Part shown: piece after piece, positions 24,763 through 38,825 of the stretch
How positions within the stretch are numbered: position 1 is the stretch's first letter
Layout of the letters: each line of letters starts with the position of its first letter
NCBI GenBank assembly: GCA_028023455.1
Contig: JAQFVV010012416.1
Location: 3,393,594-3,457,593, forward strand
Direction: 5' to 3'
From: Epiperipatus broadwayi
Lineage: Eukaryota; Onychophora; Udeonychophora; Euonychophora; Peripatidae
Length of the DNA: 64,000 nt
Position numbers and translations under genes: made by a program
Notes under the pieces: generated by a model
Database searches by the model: none
Told to the model about the DNA's origin: nothing
The model's input: the letters and a program-made list of their open reading frames with translations, nothing else

Positions 24763-25172
24763 ATAAACACCACATGATCACCATTTCTTAATAGGATAGT
24801 GGTGGCCATGGTTATTAAAGAACAAAATATATTAAAATCTATAGGTACTGAATTGAGTTTAGACCAATATGACTATATAAGCGAATGAGCTTGGATTGAG
24901 AATATTATTTTTATTCAATTTAAGACTCATAGTTTTGTAGTTAAGTAGAGATAAAAGGTGGCTACTGGAGGGTTGCATTAGATCCTAAGATCTAGGTGCA
25001 GTGCTCTCAGATCCAAGGCTCTTCACTGATGAAGGCCACAAGCCAGAAACTAGTCTGGGGATATTGGATGAGTAGACAATGGATGGGGATTTTATACACA
25101 AACCTTCTAGCATCCATCAATTACTCTGGCTTGCACTGAGTGGCAATACTGTATGGAGAGTGTTGCTTGTTT
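24763..25172 (+). mobile_element. Hammerhead-bearing foldback-family element, copy b
   Basis: It ends with the family TIR (inverse of CTCTCCATACAGTATTGCCA) at about 25090-25172. It carries the hammerhead on the plus strand. Its left part (AATAGGATAGTGGTGGCCAT, TTTGTAGTTAAGTAGAGATA) matches the reverse complement of the interior of the 63.4-64.0 kb copy. The left TIR is missing. The flank has CACATGATCAC, found beside most members. Confidence 0.75.
25011..25069 (+). ncRNA. Hammerhead ribozyme, copy b (type I, two-part stem I)
   Basis: Core CTGATGA 25026-25032, GAAA 25046-25049, GTC 25053-25055 with predicted cleavage after 25055. Stem I inner helix is TCTTCA (25020-25025) with TGGGGA (25056-25061). 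The internal loop is GGC/TA. The outer helix ATCCAA (25011-25016) pairs perfectly with TTGGAT (25064-25069). Stem II GGC/GCC has loop CACAA and an A-A at its base. Stem III is minimal (A-U, C-G, 2-nt loop), as in retroelement hammerheads thought to work as dimers. Activity is untested. Confidence 0.8.
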
Positions 25173-28100
25173 TAGGTTTATTTTATAATCTTTCTTTTAC
25201 TAACAAATACAGCATACAATTGCCATAAAACATAAAATACAAACACTTTATTGTCCTTATTAATTATACCATATTCTTCTGACCATCAATTTTGGAAGTC
25301 TTTGCTACTTGATTCCAATAATTTTATTTTTCCACTAACCATATTCAGTAGATCAACAAAAACATTTTCTGAAAAATTGAGAAAAATCTCTTTGTAAAAA
25401 ATAATAATAATTTTTTATATCATTACTTTAAAATGCATTCACATTGTAGTGTCTGTTCATATTCTATATTTGGCTTACTTCACAGAGTGCTGGAGTACCA
25501 AATGATGTATTTTGATCATCAAAACACATATAAACGCATGTGTGATTAGAGATAAAGGAAAAGACCTTTATCTGCTACAAACAGAGTGTGTTATGGTGAG
25601 GATACAAAACAAAATTTTGTATTAATTATTAACAAAATATAGGCTAACAATAATATCATTAATGCATGCCAACAAAATTTTATGCATGCCATAGATTCAC
25701 CATAACGGGAAAATAATAATCGCTTCCAGAATTCGGTTTGTTTGAATATAAAATGCTGAACTACGAATCCATCTATTCTATTAGAAGAATAGGTTAACAT
25801 CAATTACCAAAATATATCAAATAATGATATTGTAGGTTGATAAATATATAAAATTATAATAATCCATATATATAGGAATTAGATAACTTAATTTGTATAT
25901 ATATTATTGATCAAATTTATTATTTTTTTGTGTTAAATAAAAAATAATAATTTTAATTTCTTTGTTCTTCTGTTTTAAATACATATAAATATGTATGCTA
26001 TATTATATATGTGTGGTACCAAATAGTACAGCAAAGAAAAATATATTGTATATATATATATATTGAAACCTAATAAAGACTCGGTTGTGATTCCGCTTAA
26101 GAAGGGAAAAAGAAATGCACGTTTACCACACTCGACTTACTAATTATTATGCACTCAAGTTTGATCTATTTCCGCATACATTAAAATCTATTCTAGACTT
26201 TCATAATCTTTCACTGTTAATAAATAAATTTGTCAGAGTTTTATAATAAAATGCGTATTTTATTCTTATTCTATTTTAATGATAAAATCTTTACCAGAAT
26301 ATGGTTTGCAACTAACTCTAACTAAAAAAATCTTGATCTGCATTTTTCGAAAATAAGGCTAGCAAATTTAAATACTTAGTTGATAATTTAACTCAGGGTT
26401 ATATAAAATAAGAAAATAAATGTGTTTATGCATTCTAGGATATGACAATGTAAAAGAGATTTTATGTATACCATCCTATCCAATAATTTTATACTTCAGC
26501 TAGCAATAATTTAGTAATTATGCATTCAATCCGGATAAGCTTACATATAAGTTAATATCTCAAATATGACTTTTAATATCGTGAATATGCAGTGACAATG
26601 TATCTTTAATTAACGACATAATAGAAGTATTAAAAAGTTAAAAATTACTGCATAAAATAAAATTAATAACATGAACAATAAAAAAAATATATAACGTATT
26701 TAATAAATATTGTTGTTCGTTTCCTATATGTAATTTGAACTCGGGATATTTCAAGTGTGCTGTCAGATAATGTTGTAAAGACACTCACGTTAAATAGGAA
26801 TAGGTTGTTTACTATTTCAGAATAATTCTAAATTTAAATTCTGGAGGATAATAATTATCATCGTTGTAAAAGATAAATATTTTATAGTAATTCTTAATTA
26901 GTTTGTTCTTCCAGCCAATCAATTATTAATCAACCTCATTTATCAGTGTTGGAGAAGTTTTCACTCTTTTAATGGAAAGCAAGTACAACAAGCCTAGATA
27001 ATATTTACCACAATAGGCATATTTATCTGTTTTGTCTCAAGATCCTTTACTGGATTCAATTGCAGGCTTAAATATTAGGAGTGTTACTCTGCTAACACAA
27101 ATGTAACCAGATCATTAGGCTGCCTTATTCACACAAGATAACAGGGAAAAATTAATACTAACAGGTTAGAGTGATGTATAAAATATTCCTTACAGATTTA
27201 TTTATCTACATAAGGATGATTAACTCCACTTTAAGATTGAAATTTTAAAAATATATGATTTGTACCATATAGCAGTTTTATCAAAATTTGATAATTACTT
27301 ACGTTTACACAACTTAAACATAAAACCAAATCACATTTAATCCCTTTCAATCTTAACAACAGTAATAATATTAAATAAAAATATTACCTATATCTGGGCA
27401 TAGTAATATCTGAGAAACTTTGTGTTATAAATAAACACCAATAAGATTAATTAACTAAGAAAGAAATGATTATGAGAAAGTTTAAAATAATCCTCCTGGT
27501 TTATGCAATTAACTTCACTTATTTATATTATCCTTTCTGGAAATAGCATAGAAAATAATAAATTATCTTTTAGCATATTTGTTAATCCAAGATAATCTTT
27601 AACATATTAATCCATTTTACAAATTGTTTATGACTCGGACGTTTATTTAATATTTATTTGGTGAATCCTCAATTCGGGAGTGGCATTTAAGTATTCAAAT
27701 TCATAATCCATCATCCTTTAAATGTTGTTTAAACATTTGGCATGGATAATCCTTAACACAATTCCTTAATATTTTAAATACACATTTATAGTTTGTTATA
27801 TATACTAATTTAATTCTTTTAAACAGATTCTACATTTTATCCAACATTTTAGCATTTATTACTCCATCAATTTGAGATATAAAATTAATGTTTATTTATT
27901 GATCATTAATTCATAAGACCAATAATTCTAATCGTGATAAATGAATAGTTTATTATCCATAATAAAAATGATCTTATATTTCTTGTGAATCAAAATTCGG
28001 TTCTCTGGCAAAAAGTTTATATGAGGCATGTTTGAGTTTTTTAAAAAAAGTACTATTTAAAATATGTTTCCTTTCATAATTGAAGACCAGATAAATTTAC

Positions 28101-29690
28101 AATTGAAACTTTTATTCATCTTTCTTGAAGTGAAGAAAATATTAATTTTTATAATAGTTTCTGAAAAATATATTAGCAACTTACTTGAAATTAAGAAACA
28201 TAATCTTTCCAAGTACACCAGCTATTTATCATTATTTTTGAATTGAAGAACCCCAAAAATTTGGCACAATAATGAGACAGTATTCCACCAGTCAATTTGT
28301 CTATTTTTCTACCAACAGTTGACTATAATAAATGAGATTTCTTAAAATAAAAAATTAAATTGATGATTTTTCGTTATTTGTCCATCTTTCTCCTAGAATG
28401 ATGAGAAGTCAGATGCCTAGTGAAGGCACCTATCAAATAATTCATTCTCCCATTATTTAGATGCTACAGGCACTGAAAATTTATCAAGGTTATTTGGGGT
28501 TTCTTCCATTGTCAGTGAAATAATGGAAGAGGTTGTCATGGTTTATGGCAGGCAAAATGTTAGAGTTAAGATTTTTTTTAATGAAGGCAGTAAAACTTTT
28601 ATTTCCATGTTTAGGAAAAAATAACTTCTACAAAGATTTATTCAAAATAAATCATAAACTATATCTTACTTCAAACAAATATAAATTAACTTTTAAATAA
28701 ATAAATAATTTACTATCTAATAAATATTCTAGCAACTAATGTTTAGTAAATCTAAATTTTAAACATGTACGCTTATATGCACACACACATGCAACATATA
28801 AAATGTAAGAGATGTTTATTTTACATCTAAATAAAAATATTTTAGTGTTGGGTTTATAATTCTATTTTATATTTTTATTGTTTAAATTATTTGCTTTATA
28901 TAAGTGAGTACTTTTTATCTGTTTATACAATTGACAATTTTATTCCTTAATAAAAATAACAACAAAAGCATATGTATTTTCTGTATACAAATATGATAAT
29001 GACTATGTTCTGTGCTCTCCCACCAATACAATTTTTTGTTTTAAATTTATTCCCACCAATGATAATGATGAATACATTTGTTTAATCATAAAAATTAAAG
29101 CCAATAAATTTTTTTGTTTCAAATTTATGATGCTGTAATGTTACAATATATATAGTCATGAAGAAGATATATAGATAGTCATAAATTCATATGGCTTATG
29201 CTCCCTTGACTTCAAATCCACGTTTGTAATTATATTGAAAAAGGAACTTCAAGGAGCTGTGTGAAATTCAGATTTTATATTTATTCATAGAGGGAGCTGC
29301 TGAAATATAATATTTGGATGATTTGAATATTTTCATACTTATACTGTATATACAAATATTAGTAGCCATTCTTAGTGGCCATTGTAACTAAAAAATAATA
29401 ATATAGTCAAAATTGTACTGTTCATAATTTAATACATAGAAATGTTATTCCACAACCACACAGTCTGATTGCTGAAATTAGTGTAATAATATAAATCAAT
29501 AGCACTCAACCATTTGGGTTCTACATACAACCCAAAGAATATCAAAATTTTTTCATATCCCCACCCTTTATAAAAAATTTCAGCATTAAAATAAAAAATA
29601 CGTAGGTAAATAAAAAATATTTACAGCTTTTTGGTAATCAAGCATAATTACCATAATAAAAATTAAATATAAACAAATTTATCTACACAT
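25173..29690. other. Long AT-rich stretch, nothing recognised
   Basis: No reading frame carries a recognisable domain. TA tracts occur at about 26046-26064. Nothing else was resolved by eye. Confidence 0.45.
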
Positions 29691-29810
29691 TAATATAAAA
29701 AAGGCATATAGCTTTATTTCTTGGGAGTTCATGAGAAATTTGAATACCAGAATCAATCCTGGGAGATCCCAATCCCAAGTAGGATACTTTACCTATCAAT
29801 TTGACACTAT
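29691..29810 (-). repeat. tRNA-like SINE unit, isolated copy
   Basis: On the minus strand it carries TTGATAGGTAAAGTATCCTA, TTGGGATTGGGATCTCCCAG, GGATTGATTCTGG and a tail with AACTCCCAAGAAATAAAGC. These match the unit of the 17.2-kb tandem array. Confidence 0.65.
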
Positions 29811-31425
29811 TTACTGTGACAAAAAATGCAAGGTTAGGCATTAATGTTTGAGTCCCTCTGGTGGCATTTTTGAATTTCACATTTTTATTTAACTGACTAA
29901 AAACTAAGAATTTTTTTTTTAGACTTAGTTTCTCAACTGAAAGGTAATTGAATTCTTACCTGTAAAGTGCCAGAGTACCATTGTCCTAAATTGGATTTAT
30001 TTGGTGGGTCCTTCTTTTAAAAATTAGTTCAGTTATGATCACAGTTTTAAATAATTTAAATAAAATATTGATGTCTTCATATCATTCATACTTATATATA
30101 ATAAAAGTGGAAGTTTATTTTTAACCCTTGATTTCAAGAATTGGTCAGTAAATTGAGAAATAGTTTGGAAAACAGAAAAGAATGTTAAGCTCATTGATTT
30201 AATTTTATTAAATGGAGTAACAGTAGTATTTTAAACATGCGTACAATGCTCAAACATTCGTCCAAAATTACTACTTTTAAAAATGTGTTTGAGTATATAT
30301 ATAACAAATAATTTCTCAGTGAAAAGATAAAAATTATTTAATTTCAGTTTTTGTATAGACATTAGCATCAAATAATGGAAATAAGATTCACCTAAAAAGT
30401 CTCTGCTATAGTGGTGATGAAGGCTGGTGGTGGTGGGTAACAAATAAGCATGCCTATACTCAGAAATTAAATACTAGTCACATCTGTATCACATGAAGCT
30501 CTTGGTTTTAAGGAATTAGCTTCCATGTTAAGCTCTCTTTTTCAAACTACTTAGGGTCATACAAACAAAATTGCTATGTTATTTATTCCCTCCCTCTAGT
30601 CTTATTGCAAAATTTCTTTTATACCAAGTTTTTCAGGATTTATGAACTTCTTCAGAGAAATAGAAGGATTGTTCCGATCACATCAAACACCTAAACTTCT
30701 TTCACAATAATAAACAAGACCCATCTAAAACATTGACGAAGTAATTGAAAGCATTCAGATATATAGAAAAATATAAAAATAGTTATCATATATGTATAGT
30801 TAATTCTATACTTACGTAAGTAATCCATTTCATGATGTTTAGCATAAATTGAATTTTATGTAAGCTAGATTGTCTCTTTAGATATATATTTGCCATTTCC
30901 CACATTGCAGAATTAGTGCTGCATATATTAGAGAAATGTTCTCACAGCATAAGACAAACAAGACGTGAGGGGATGATTCAAGAAGTCATCACACTTTTCA
31001 AATATTTTAACAGTATCTAAAGCTGGGAGGTTTTTATGCAAGTCACGTTTACATAGTAGTAACTGTTAAAAACTAATTTTAATCTATCAAAAAATGATGA
31101 TTCTAAACCGAACAGAATATTTAAATACTATATTTTTCAAAAACAAAATAGATTTTAAAACTTTCATTTTTTCCCCCAATAGTTATGAACAAGAGAGGAT
31201 AAATAACTGACATTATCATGCAACATTATGCAAATCCAGACTGATATACATAATGGGTAATTAAATACATTAAATGTATGTGACTTCAGAAACCTCATGG
31301 TTTCATGGCCAATGAGAATTATTATAAACTAGTATGGGGCTGAATCTCATAGAATAACTTGGAAAAGATTTCTAGATGTAGGAATATATCATTAAAAGCA
31401 ATGATCAGAATTGTTCACAATATGA
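29811..31425. other. AT-rich stretch, nothing recognised
   Basis: No coding, RNA or repeat feature is supported. Confidence 0.4.
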
Positions 31426-31429
31426 TGTA

Positions 31430-32324
31430 CACCCGGGTCTCGTTTTATGCGGATTATTTTAATGCAATTTTGAAGTTATATGATTCATGTTTCTTCTTAA
31501 TATCTTTCATATTTCATTATATTTATTAGATATCAAGAAATTTAAATTATTAATAACTTATTTTGACTTGAAATACTTTTGTTTTTTCAAAAATATAACG
31601 TTATATTAGCAGCTAACGTGAATATGGCCTGAAACTGCATTTAAAATATTAGCTTCTATGTAATAACCTACTTATACTAATGAGTAAATAATAATAATAA
31701 TTTATATTTACATATAAAAATATCACAATAAATAGTCAAAAATTTTAAACTTTTAAAATGTATTTTGTTAATTATAACAGAAATAAATATTTTTTTAGAT
31801 TTTTAAAATAAGTAATAACGAAGATTTTATAAACTGAAAATAATCTTTCTAATGATAATCTATAGTCTTTTTGTTTTGATTACAATCTCATTTTTTAAAT
31901 ATAGAAACAAAAAATCATTAACACATCTCAAGACTGAAAGTGGCGCTAGTTGTATGTCACATGACGAATCTGATTTCTTAACGTTTCCCAAACGAACGCA
32001 TATTGTCAAATAGTCAAACAACCACTAATGATTAAAATGTGTATGAAAAAATGTAAAATTAAATACTGTAGTTAATAAAAAAAGTTTGTCTTGTATTTTT
32101 TGTTTCAAATATTTGAAATTTTTTATTAGTCATACTTTGTTTCCTTATTTTTCTAATGCGAATTTTAAAGTAATTTTTCCTTCTTGCTTTGCTTTTATGC
32201 GATTTCTGAAAATTACAACCCCCCATCCCCATTTTTCAAGGTAAGTTAAGTCTATTTTTGCGTGATTTCTTTTGTGCGTGTTTTCTGAGGAACCTATCTA
32301 CCACATAAAACGAGACCCAGGTAT
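31430..32324. mobile_element. Pogo/Tigger-like TIR element, non-autonomous (about 890 bp)
   Basis: The ends are inverted copies: GGGTCTCGTTTTATGCGG at 31436-31453 and the complement of GGGTCTCGTTTTATGTGG at about 32302-32319. The CTCGTTTTAT-GCG wording recalls the terminal repeats of Tigger/pogo elements, and TA dinucleotides flank both ends. GCTTTTATGCGATTTCTG near 32190 repeats the theme inside. There is no transposase frame. Confidence 0.65.
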
Positions 32325-32329
32325 AATTT

Positions 32330-35300
32330 GTAATATAATAATTGAATGATAATGAAGAAGTATATTAATTCTTTTGAACTACACTGCTGGCAAACATTTA
32401 AGAATATTATGAGCGTATTGTTCACTTGATCAAATCAGATTGAACTTTATCTCGAAACATGTTCAAAGTATATACTATTGAAAATGGTGGTGATAAAATA
32501 AAAATACAAAGGTCAGCCAAAAAGTGAATGACTTCAGTATCAAAATAAATAATAAACCTTTGAGCATCCTAAAAAAAGGTATATGATGATCAAAAATATT
32601 GATGAAAGAAGAAGCAACCAAACAAATTGAAATGTATAAATGCTATTATCACAATAATGTATTTTTAAAAGGCATATATAAGTACAAATAGCACCCGATT
32701 CTAAAAAAATGTTATTCATATGATCACTGAAAATGTATATTGATTTCAAAACATCTGATATAGTTTAAGATGAAAGACAATACAAATATTATTGATTCAA
32801 AACTCATTTTTACCTGATTCTGAAAAATAACACTAAAAAAATTATATTTCATAAATTAAAATGATAAAAGATAAAGCAAATAAATAAAGACAGAAATAAA
32901 AGTAGAGTTCAAATTTTAATACATATAATACAATTCTTACATGACATTAGTAAGGTATATACTAAGTTTTGAGTAACTAACTTACTAAAGACATTTGAAG
33001 AGCAATGATTTCTGGGTAACAATAAGTACTTGGATTGAATAAAATTAACCAGTATTTTTAAATATTGTATTTTAATTAATAAATTCTCAAAATATAAATA
33101 CAGAAAGCATTGAAAAAAATACTTGATTTAAAATTTTGACTTTTGTCAATATATATAATCAAAATTTAAAATATAAATTTTTTCGTATGTAAAATTGAAG
33201 TATATCATCAAATTTAAATATAAAAAGATTATAAAGATGGCAATATTTTAAAGTATTAATATCCATGATATTTTTTTTTAATATTTTATTAACAAAGTTC
33301 TATAATAAAATGAATTACTAATAAAAATATGTCTCTGAATTTTTATCGACACTTACATTTTCCAATTTTTTTTATCCAATAAGAAAACAGTAGAAAATAG
33401 CTGCCTTAGAAGTTATTACGTATTTATACAATTAAAAAAAACCTGCCGTTTGAAATTTATGAAAGAAATGGCAGGATTTAAAGCATTGTTTGACGAGCAC
33501 CTTTGGAAGTTATAAAAATAATTAAAAAAATTTATTAAAATACAAGTTTATTTTACATGATATGTTCACAGGAAAAAAAAATATCGTGGACTCAAAAGTT
33601 CATACTTTTCAAGAATCATCGCTCTAAAATTAGTCTCTTCTAAGATTTGTTTTACTGCCTAAATTGCCTTTAATTAGGAATTGTGTAGACAAATTTAATA
33701 AGAACTGTGCTGTGATAAAGGACAGATATTTTTCACAAATGATATTAACAACTACCCACAATTTAAAAAATAAATCTTTAAAGATGATTTTAAAAAATTA
33801 AATTACAGGCCCCCAATACAATAATATAAAAATATGCAGTGTACGCTAAAAATAGAAACCGTATCTGTAAAACTTCTGATTCAATATTAGAAATAAGACT
33901 GAGTGAGTCCTTTAAAATCAAAGTTGATAAACTATATATGTATTAATACATTTTGTAACATAAGCAACATTAATAACAATTGAAAAAAAAAAACAGTTAA
34001 TAAATTTCAAAAGTATTATTATTCACCGTCACGACATTTCTATTTAGTAATAAATTACAACAACTTTTTCAAATATTCTTTGAAGCAAAAATAATATTAT
34101 TTACAGTACTCTCAGAAGTGATACAGGGCTTCCTTAGTACATTATATATATATGATATCAAGATCTGAAAAGTGAGAAACTAAAATCTGCAAGAAAATGT
34201 ACATTTCTGGTGCTTTGAAGATCCGACATTAAACACCCCCCCAAAAATAAATTTATAAATAAAAAAAACTTTAAATATTTGTGTGCTTGAATATATATAC
34301 AGTCACACGCATACGTATATCAATCAATAAAATCAAACAATCAATACTTTCGAGTTTTAAATAAAAATATAAAACCACTTCTAAAACATGATTATGTGTA
34401 TATATATATAGATGCACACACATATGCATATTGATACATATATCAAAAAATATTGTAGCCCCCTCTCTTTATAAAAAAAAAAAAAAAGTAATACATTAAA
34501 AAAAGAAAATATAAAATGGATCCTCTTTTTGCCAAAATACCTTTTAGCTACTACAAAATTTACGTGCTATTTATCTTCGTAAATAAATTTCTACCAAGCT
34601 CTGAAAATATGATTAATATTAATAAATAATAATAAAGAATATAATAGAGTTTACAAGTAATTATCTATGCATTAGACAGAATGTGTTGCATAATATAATA
34701 CAGCTTTATAAAAGAAACCAACAAGTAACATGTATATGGAACATAAATAAAATAATAAAAAAAGTAGATAAAAAGGAGATTCAAACAATAAAAGTATGGG
34801 CACATTTTTGACAATCAGACTTTTCTTAATAAATTATCATACATCGAAATCTGTCTGTTTTTGTTATACCTTTTCCAAAAAAAAGTTTTCACACAGAATA
34901 AATTTTATTTTAAAATATCCGATTTATTATTTTCAAGCTAGATTTTCATATAGCTTGAAAATATGTAGATTTTCAATAAATGTTATTTTGTATATAAAAT
35001 GTTAAAAATAATTAACCGCCAACATTGGAAAAAAACTTTCAATTTTTAAATTTAAATGTTGCGACTTTTTTGAATTTTCACAATTATTTCATTACTGAAT
35101 AATACAAAAAAAATTGCGACATTAAAAATTTTTGATGTTTTCTGTGTAAGTAATTTAATGTGCCACACATGCACAAAACGAAAAATAAAATTTAAAAATA
35201 CAGTCAATGCTAAAAACACAACTATTTACATGATTCATCAGCGTCAAAATAATACAAAATCATAAAAATGGAATCTCAGAAGTTCTTGAGAGAGTAGGGT

Positions 35301-35380
35301 CATTCTCAGTTTAATTACAAATAAAAATAATTTTACAAAACATTAAAAATAAACAAATTCATTAAAAAATTTTTTTAAAC
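32330..35380. other. AT-rich 3' flank of the transporter gene
   Basis: The part nearest 35380 should be the transporter 3' UTR. No supported exon or repeat family was seen. Many minus-strand AATAAA words make a polyadenylation call unsafe. Confidence 0.5.
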
Positions 35381-35642
35381 TTAAATTTGTGTCTCTGTTG
35401 CTTCATTATTGCTGCCCGCACCCGGTCCTGTGTAGTTGGCATTTCCATTACCTTTACTCGCTGTACTAGGCTTATGTTCATGATAATGAATTTCTTCCAA
35501 CTCTCTCTGGTGTTCTCTATCTCTGGCTTCTTTCTCAGCATGTTCGGCATCAATCGCTGCAAGTTCAGATTTAGAAAGATGATAAACAATACCACAACCA
35601 AAGGCATCTCCTAAGACATTCACAGAAGTTCGGATACGATCT
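35381..35642 (-). CDS. SLC1A2: EAAT2-like glutamate transporter, last coding exon (TM8 end and C-tail)
   Basis: Terminal exon with stop codon. It opens with [15 protein letters not shown], the TM8 substrate site. The Asp and the second Arg of D-R-I-R correspond to the residues that bind the amino group and side-chain carboxylate in EAATs, so an acidic amino acid substrate is expected. [15 protein letters not shown] follows and is close to vertebrate EAAT2. The cytosolic tail is charged and His/Glu-rich (residues about 30-55 of the exon), then Gly/Asn/Ser-rich, and ends TETQI. That ending fits a class I PDZ ligand (T at -2, I at 0). The acceptor is ctgcag at 35643-35648. The 3' UTR should lie below 35380, where AT-rich sequence makes any polyadenylation call unsafe. 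Confidence 0.92.
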
Positions 35643-36599
35643 CTGCAGAAAAACAACAACAAAATAATTAGAAAGATTCGGGTAGCATAAGTATTTTTTT
35701 TAAAATAATAAAATACAATTATTATTATTAATGTATGATTTTTTCTCTCTCTACAGTACAGGCTTTTTCATACTTGCACTCCAATATGTAATATATAGGG
35801 GGTTTAAACTCAGACTTTCACACGACCTTCAACTATCCACGCTATCTAAATAGATTAAATTTGTTTTGTTTTTTCATTTCATTCAGAAATACTTCCGCAT
35901 TTACATATATATATATATATATAGCTTAATAATATTAATATCAATATATTTATTTTATTACGCCAGAATAAATACAATTGTGTGTGTATATATAAACTAT
36001 ATTATTATGTGGTAATTATACGCATGCAGTTATGCTAATGTTCACTGTAGTCGATAATGGACAAAGATATTCGCTGTATCGAAAGCCTGGCTCAGTAAAT
36101 ATTGCTTTGTACCGAAGATATATTCCCGTAATAATTGATAATTTTCTACATACTCTGGTAGAATATATTTTATTTTATATATATGCTTATCTACATCCTG
36201 ATAAAAGATAGATTAATCAAATTTTTAAATAGCCCATTTTAGGATAAATTTCTATAAAGAAGCATTGAAGCAGATATGATTATTTACCTGATTTGCTAAT
36301 TTCCAAATAGGGAGAATTTAAGTATTTTTTGTAATGCTTTTTTTTTTAATTTTATTGTTAAAAATACATAAAAATAAAAAAAAAATCAAATTTGACTTTT
36401 TCAGATTTGAAACACAGAATGTAGGGATAGCAGGCCTTTTAATTTATATAATGGTGGAATATTACTGAATTGAGAAACATGTAATTCTGATATTGATGAA
36501 CCTTCAAATACTGGTTATATTAATGCCACATCATCTAATATCAAAGTACAATCATGTTAATAAATGATAAATAAATCCATTTCTATCTGTTTACATATC

Positions 36600-36732
36600 A
36601 TCATCACTTCCAACTATTATCGATCCACTGCAGGATGAAGGTTTCTCCAAGTTCAATCCATCTTTTCCAACCTCTAGCCTTTCTTCTCCACATCACATTA
36701 GCACATTTTCTTATTTTATCCATCCATCCATT

Positions 36733-36735
<3 letters not shown>
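36600..36735 (-). mobile_element. RTE retrotransposon 3' end
   Basis: Minus-strand translation gives MDKIRKCANVMWRRKARG, KRWIELGETFILQWIDN and then a stop and GATGATGAT. This is the C-terminus and 3' end of the RTE family found at 39-41.7 kb. It is strongly 5'-truncated and borders a (CT)n(CA)n(TA)n tract. Confidence 0.8.
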
Positions 36736-36763
<28 letters not shown>

Positions 36764-36775
36764 TATATATATATG
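36735..36775 (+). repeat. Compound (CT)n(CA)n(TA)n microsatellite
   Basis: TCTCTCTCTC, then CACACACACA, then TATATATATA in direct succession, adjoining the 5'-truncated RTE end. Confidence 0.95.
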
Positions 36776-38034
36776 CACTCCAAAAGTATGAGCGATTGTT
36801 AAAAATTGGATGTAAAGATATTCTTTTATGAATGATTTTGGCTAAAAGTACACACACGATTTTATCTCATCTATTTATACAAAAAAACTGTGTTAATGTT
36901 GCAGTTAATAAACATTAACAGTTTTTTCTTTGGGTTCTGTTTTTTTTTTTTTTAAATTAAGATGAAGAAAATTTTGATTAATATTTAAGTTAGCAAGAAT
37001 TTTTTCATAAAATTTCTCATTTTTCTTTTTCTTAACATTTTAAAAAATCTGTTTTTGTTTTTTTTTATTGAAGTCACAGCGTGATTTAGTTACCAATATT
37101 AAAAATCTTTTTGCAGTGTTAGTAAAATACAAAAATGACCCCTCATTTGTTATAAACAATTAATTTCTTATTTTAACTCTGGTGTATACTTAGAATTAAT
37201 TGGTATCAAAGCATCACACACTTAATGTAAGTTTACTGATAATAAATATTTTTACAATTCATTTTAAAAAAAGAACTGCAATTATTCATTATACTATTTG
37301 ATATACAGTTACTTCATTAACTTCAGCAATTGAAGTCAGATCACCAAAATATAAAAAATAATTGGAACTTAAAATAACCTCACTTCGGTTAAAATAAATT
37401 AGAAAAATAAATTCTTAATCAGAAGGTAATCAGCCTTCAGCAAACACTGTTTAATCATATTACTAACTCACCAGTGTTATAGTGAGTATGCAGGATATTC
37501 TCAAACCCAAACACAAAATAGAGACTTTTAAAAGATAGGAGCAGCCATCCTATCTTTGTACCTAAATGCAAATATATAGGCTAATCTAACAAATTCTAGA
37601 ATCAGAGCATGAATATATAATCTTTATAACTTTATATCCATTATGAAAACTGTACTTGGATTATTATATTATTAAAAAAATAAACTTCCTAAAAAATCCT
37701 TAAGAACTCAAATATAAATTAAAATATCTTACATAATTTACAAAAAAAAAAAAAACGATCTCTATAAATTAAGTTCATTATTTGTGCTATGTTCAATAAC
37801 CAATTGTTTACACAAATAGTTGTGCTTTAGAAAGTGACAAATTAAAGATATCGGGGAAAAAATTAATAGCATCTTTCAGATGTCTTTATTCATACATTTT
37901 AAAAATATGTGGTAAAATAAAGTTATGTATTGTTTAAAAAATACGGTAATAAATATGGAAAAAAAAGAGTGAAATAGATTAATGATATCACATGGTAATA
38001 TTTAATAGTGATAAAAAATAAATAAATTTTTAAT

Positions 38035-38290
38035 TGAGTTTAAAGCTTATATATAGGCTAATAAAGATATGCTAATCTCGAGTTTAGTAAATGGTTAATG
38101 ATAATCATTAAGATATTTATTTGAAGTATTGGTATTATAGATATATATATATATAAATGCATGAAATTTGACAGTTGTAGATTAAATTATAATAATTTGA
38201 TATTAATAAATATTGAACAAATAAAGAAGAGATGTGGAAGAGATATTTCATGGATTTGTATAAGTAAGATATAATATTTGCAAATCATAA
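38035..38290 (+). repeat. Interspersed repeat family A, copy 3
   Basis: Matches copies at 3.06 and 18.1 kb over the GAGTTTAGTAAATGGTTAAT, TAATCATTAAGATAT and TAAATATTGAACAAAT blocks. The tail is less clear. Confidence 0.45.
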
Positions 38291-38825
38291 TGTTACTGCA
38301 GGTTTTAGATTGTCTATTTGTTTAATCACATTTTTTGGGGGGATCATCAAAGATAGTTGTGATAAATCGGAGGTTTTCAATGATTTCCACAATGATGCAT
38401 TATTATCACAATATAAACATTTAAACTATTTCCAAACTGCATGATCCCAAACTTTTCGCTAGAATACTACTATCTTGTTCTTTTAATGCATAAATTCATC
38501 TCTGATAATATGATCTTGTCCATATTGTATAGTTAAACGGACCAGCTTAGTAGATGCTCTAATTGTATTTCTGAATTTTAATATCTACATATCTTAAACA
38601 ATATCATTAATTTTTCCATTATTGTTAACTATTAATGGAATCTTTTGAATATGTCTAGATTTCTTCCATAAAATATTTAGCATGAGGACTGCTGATGTGC
38701 TATTGAACTTTAGGGTTTAGCGAGAAATTAGATAAAAAGATCATGTGATCAATCGGTATTAATAAACTGTTGTTTGAAAATGAATATGAGTTTTTTTTGC
38801 CAAATATCTTACTGAAAAATACATA

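Noticed and set aside
25591-25803. 70-codon minus frame and many others of 60-100 codons in AT-rich DNA
   Set aside because: Low-complexity, hydrophobic by composition, no domain, no splice or promoter context.
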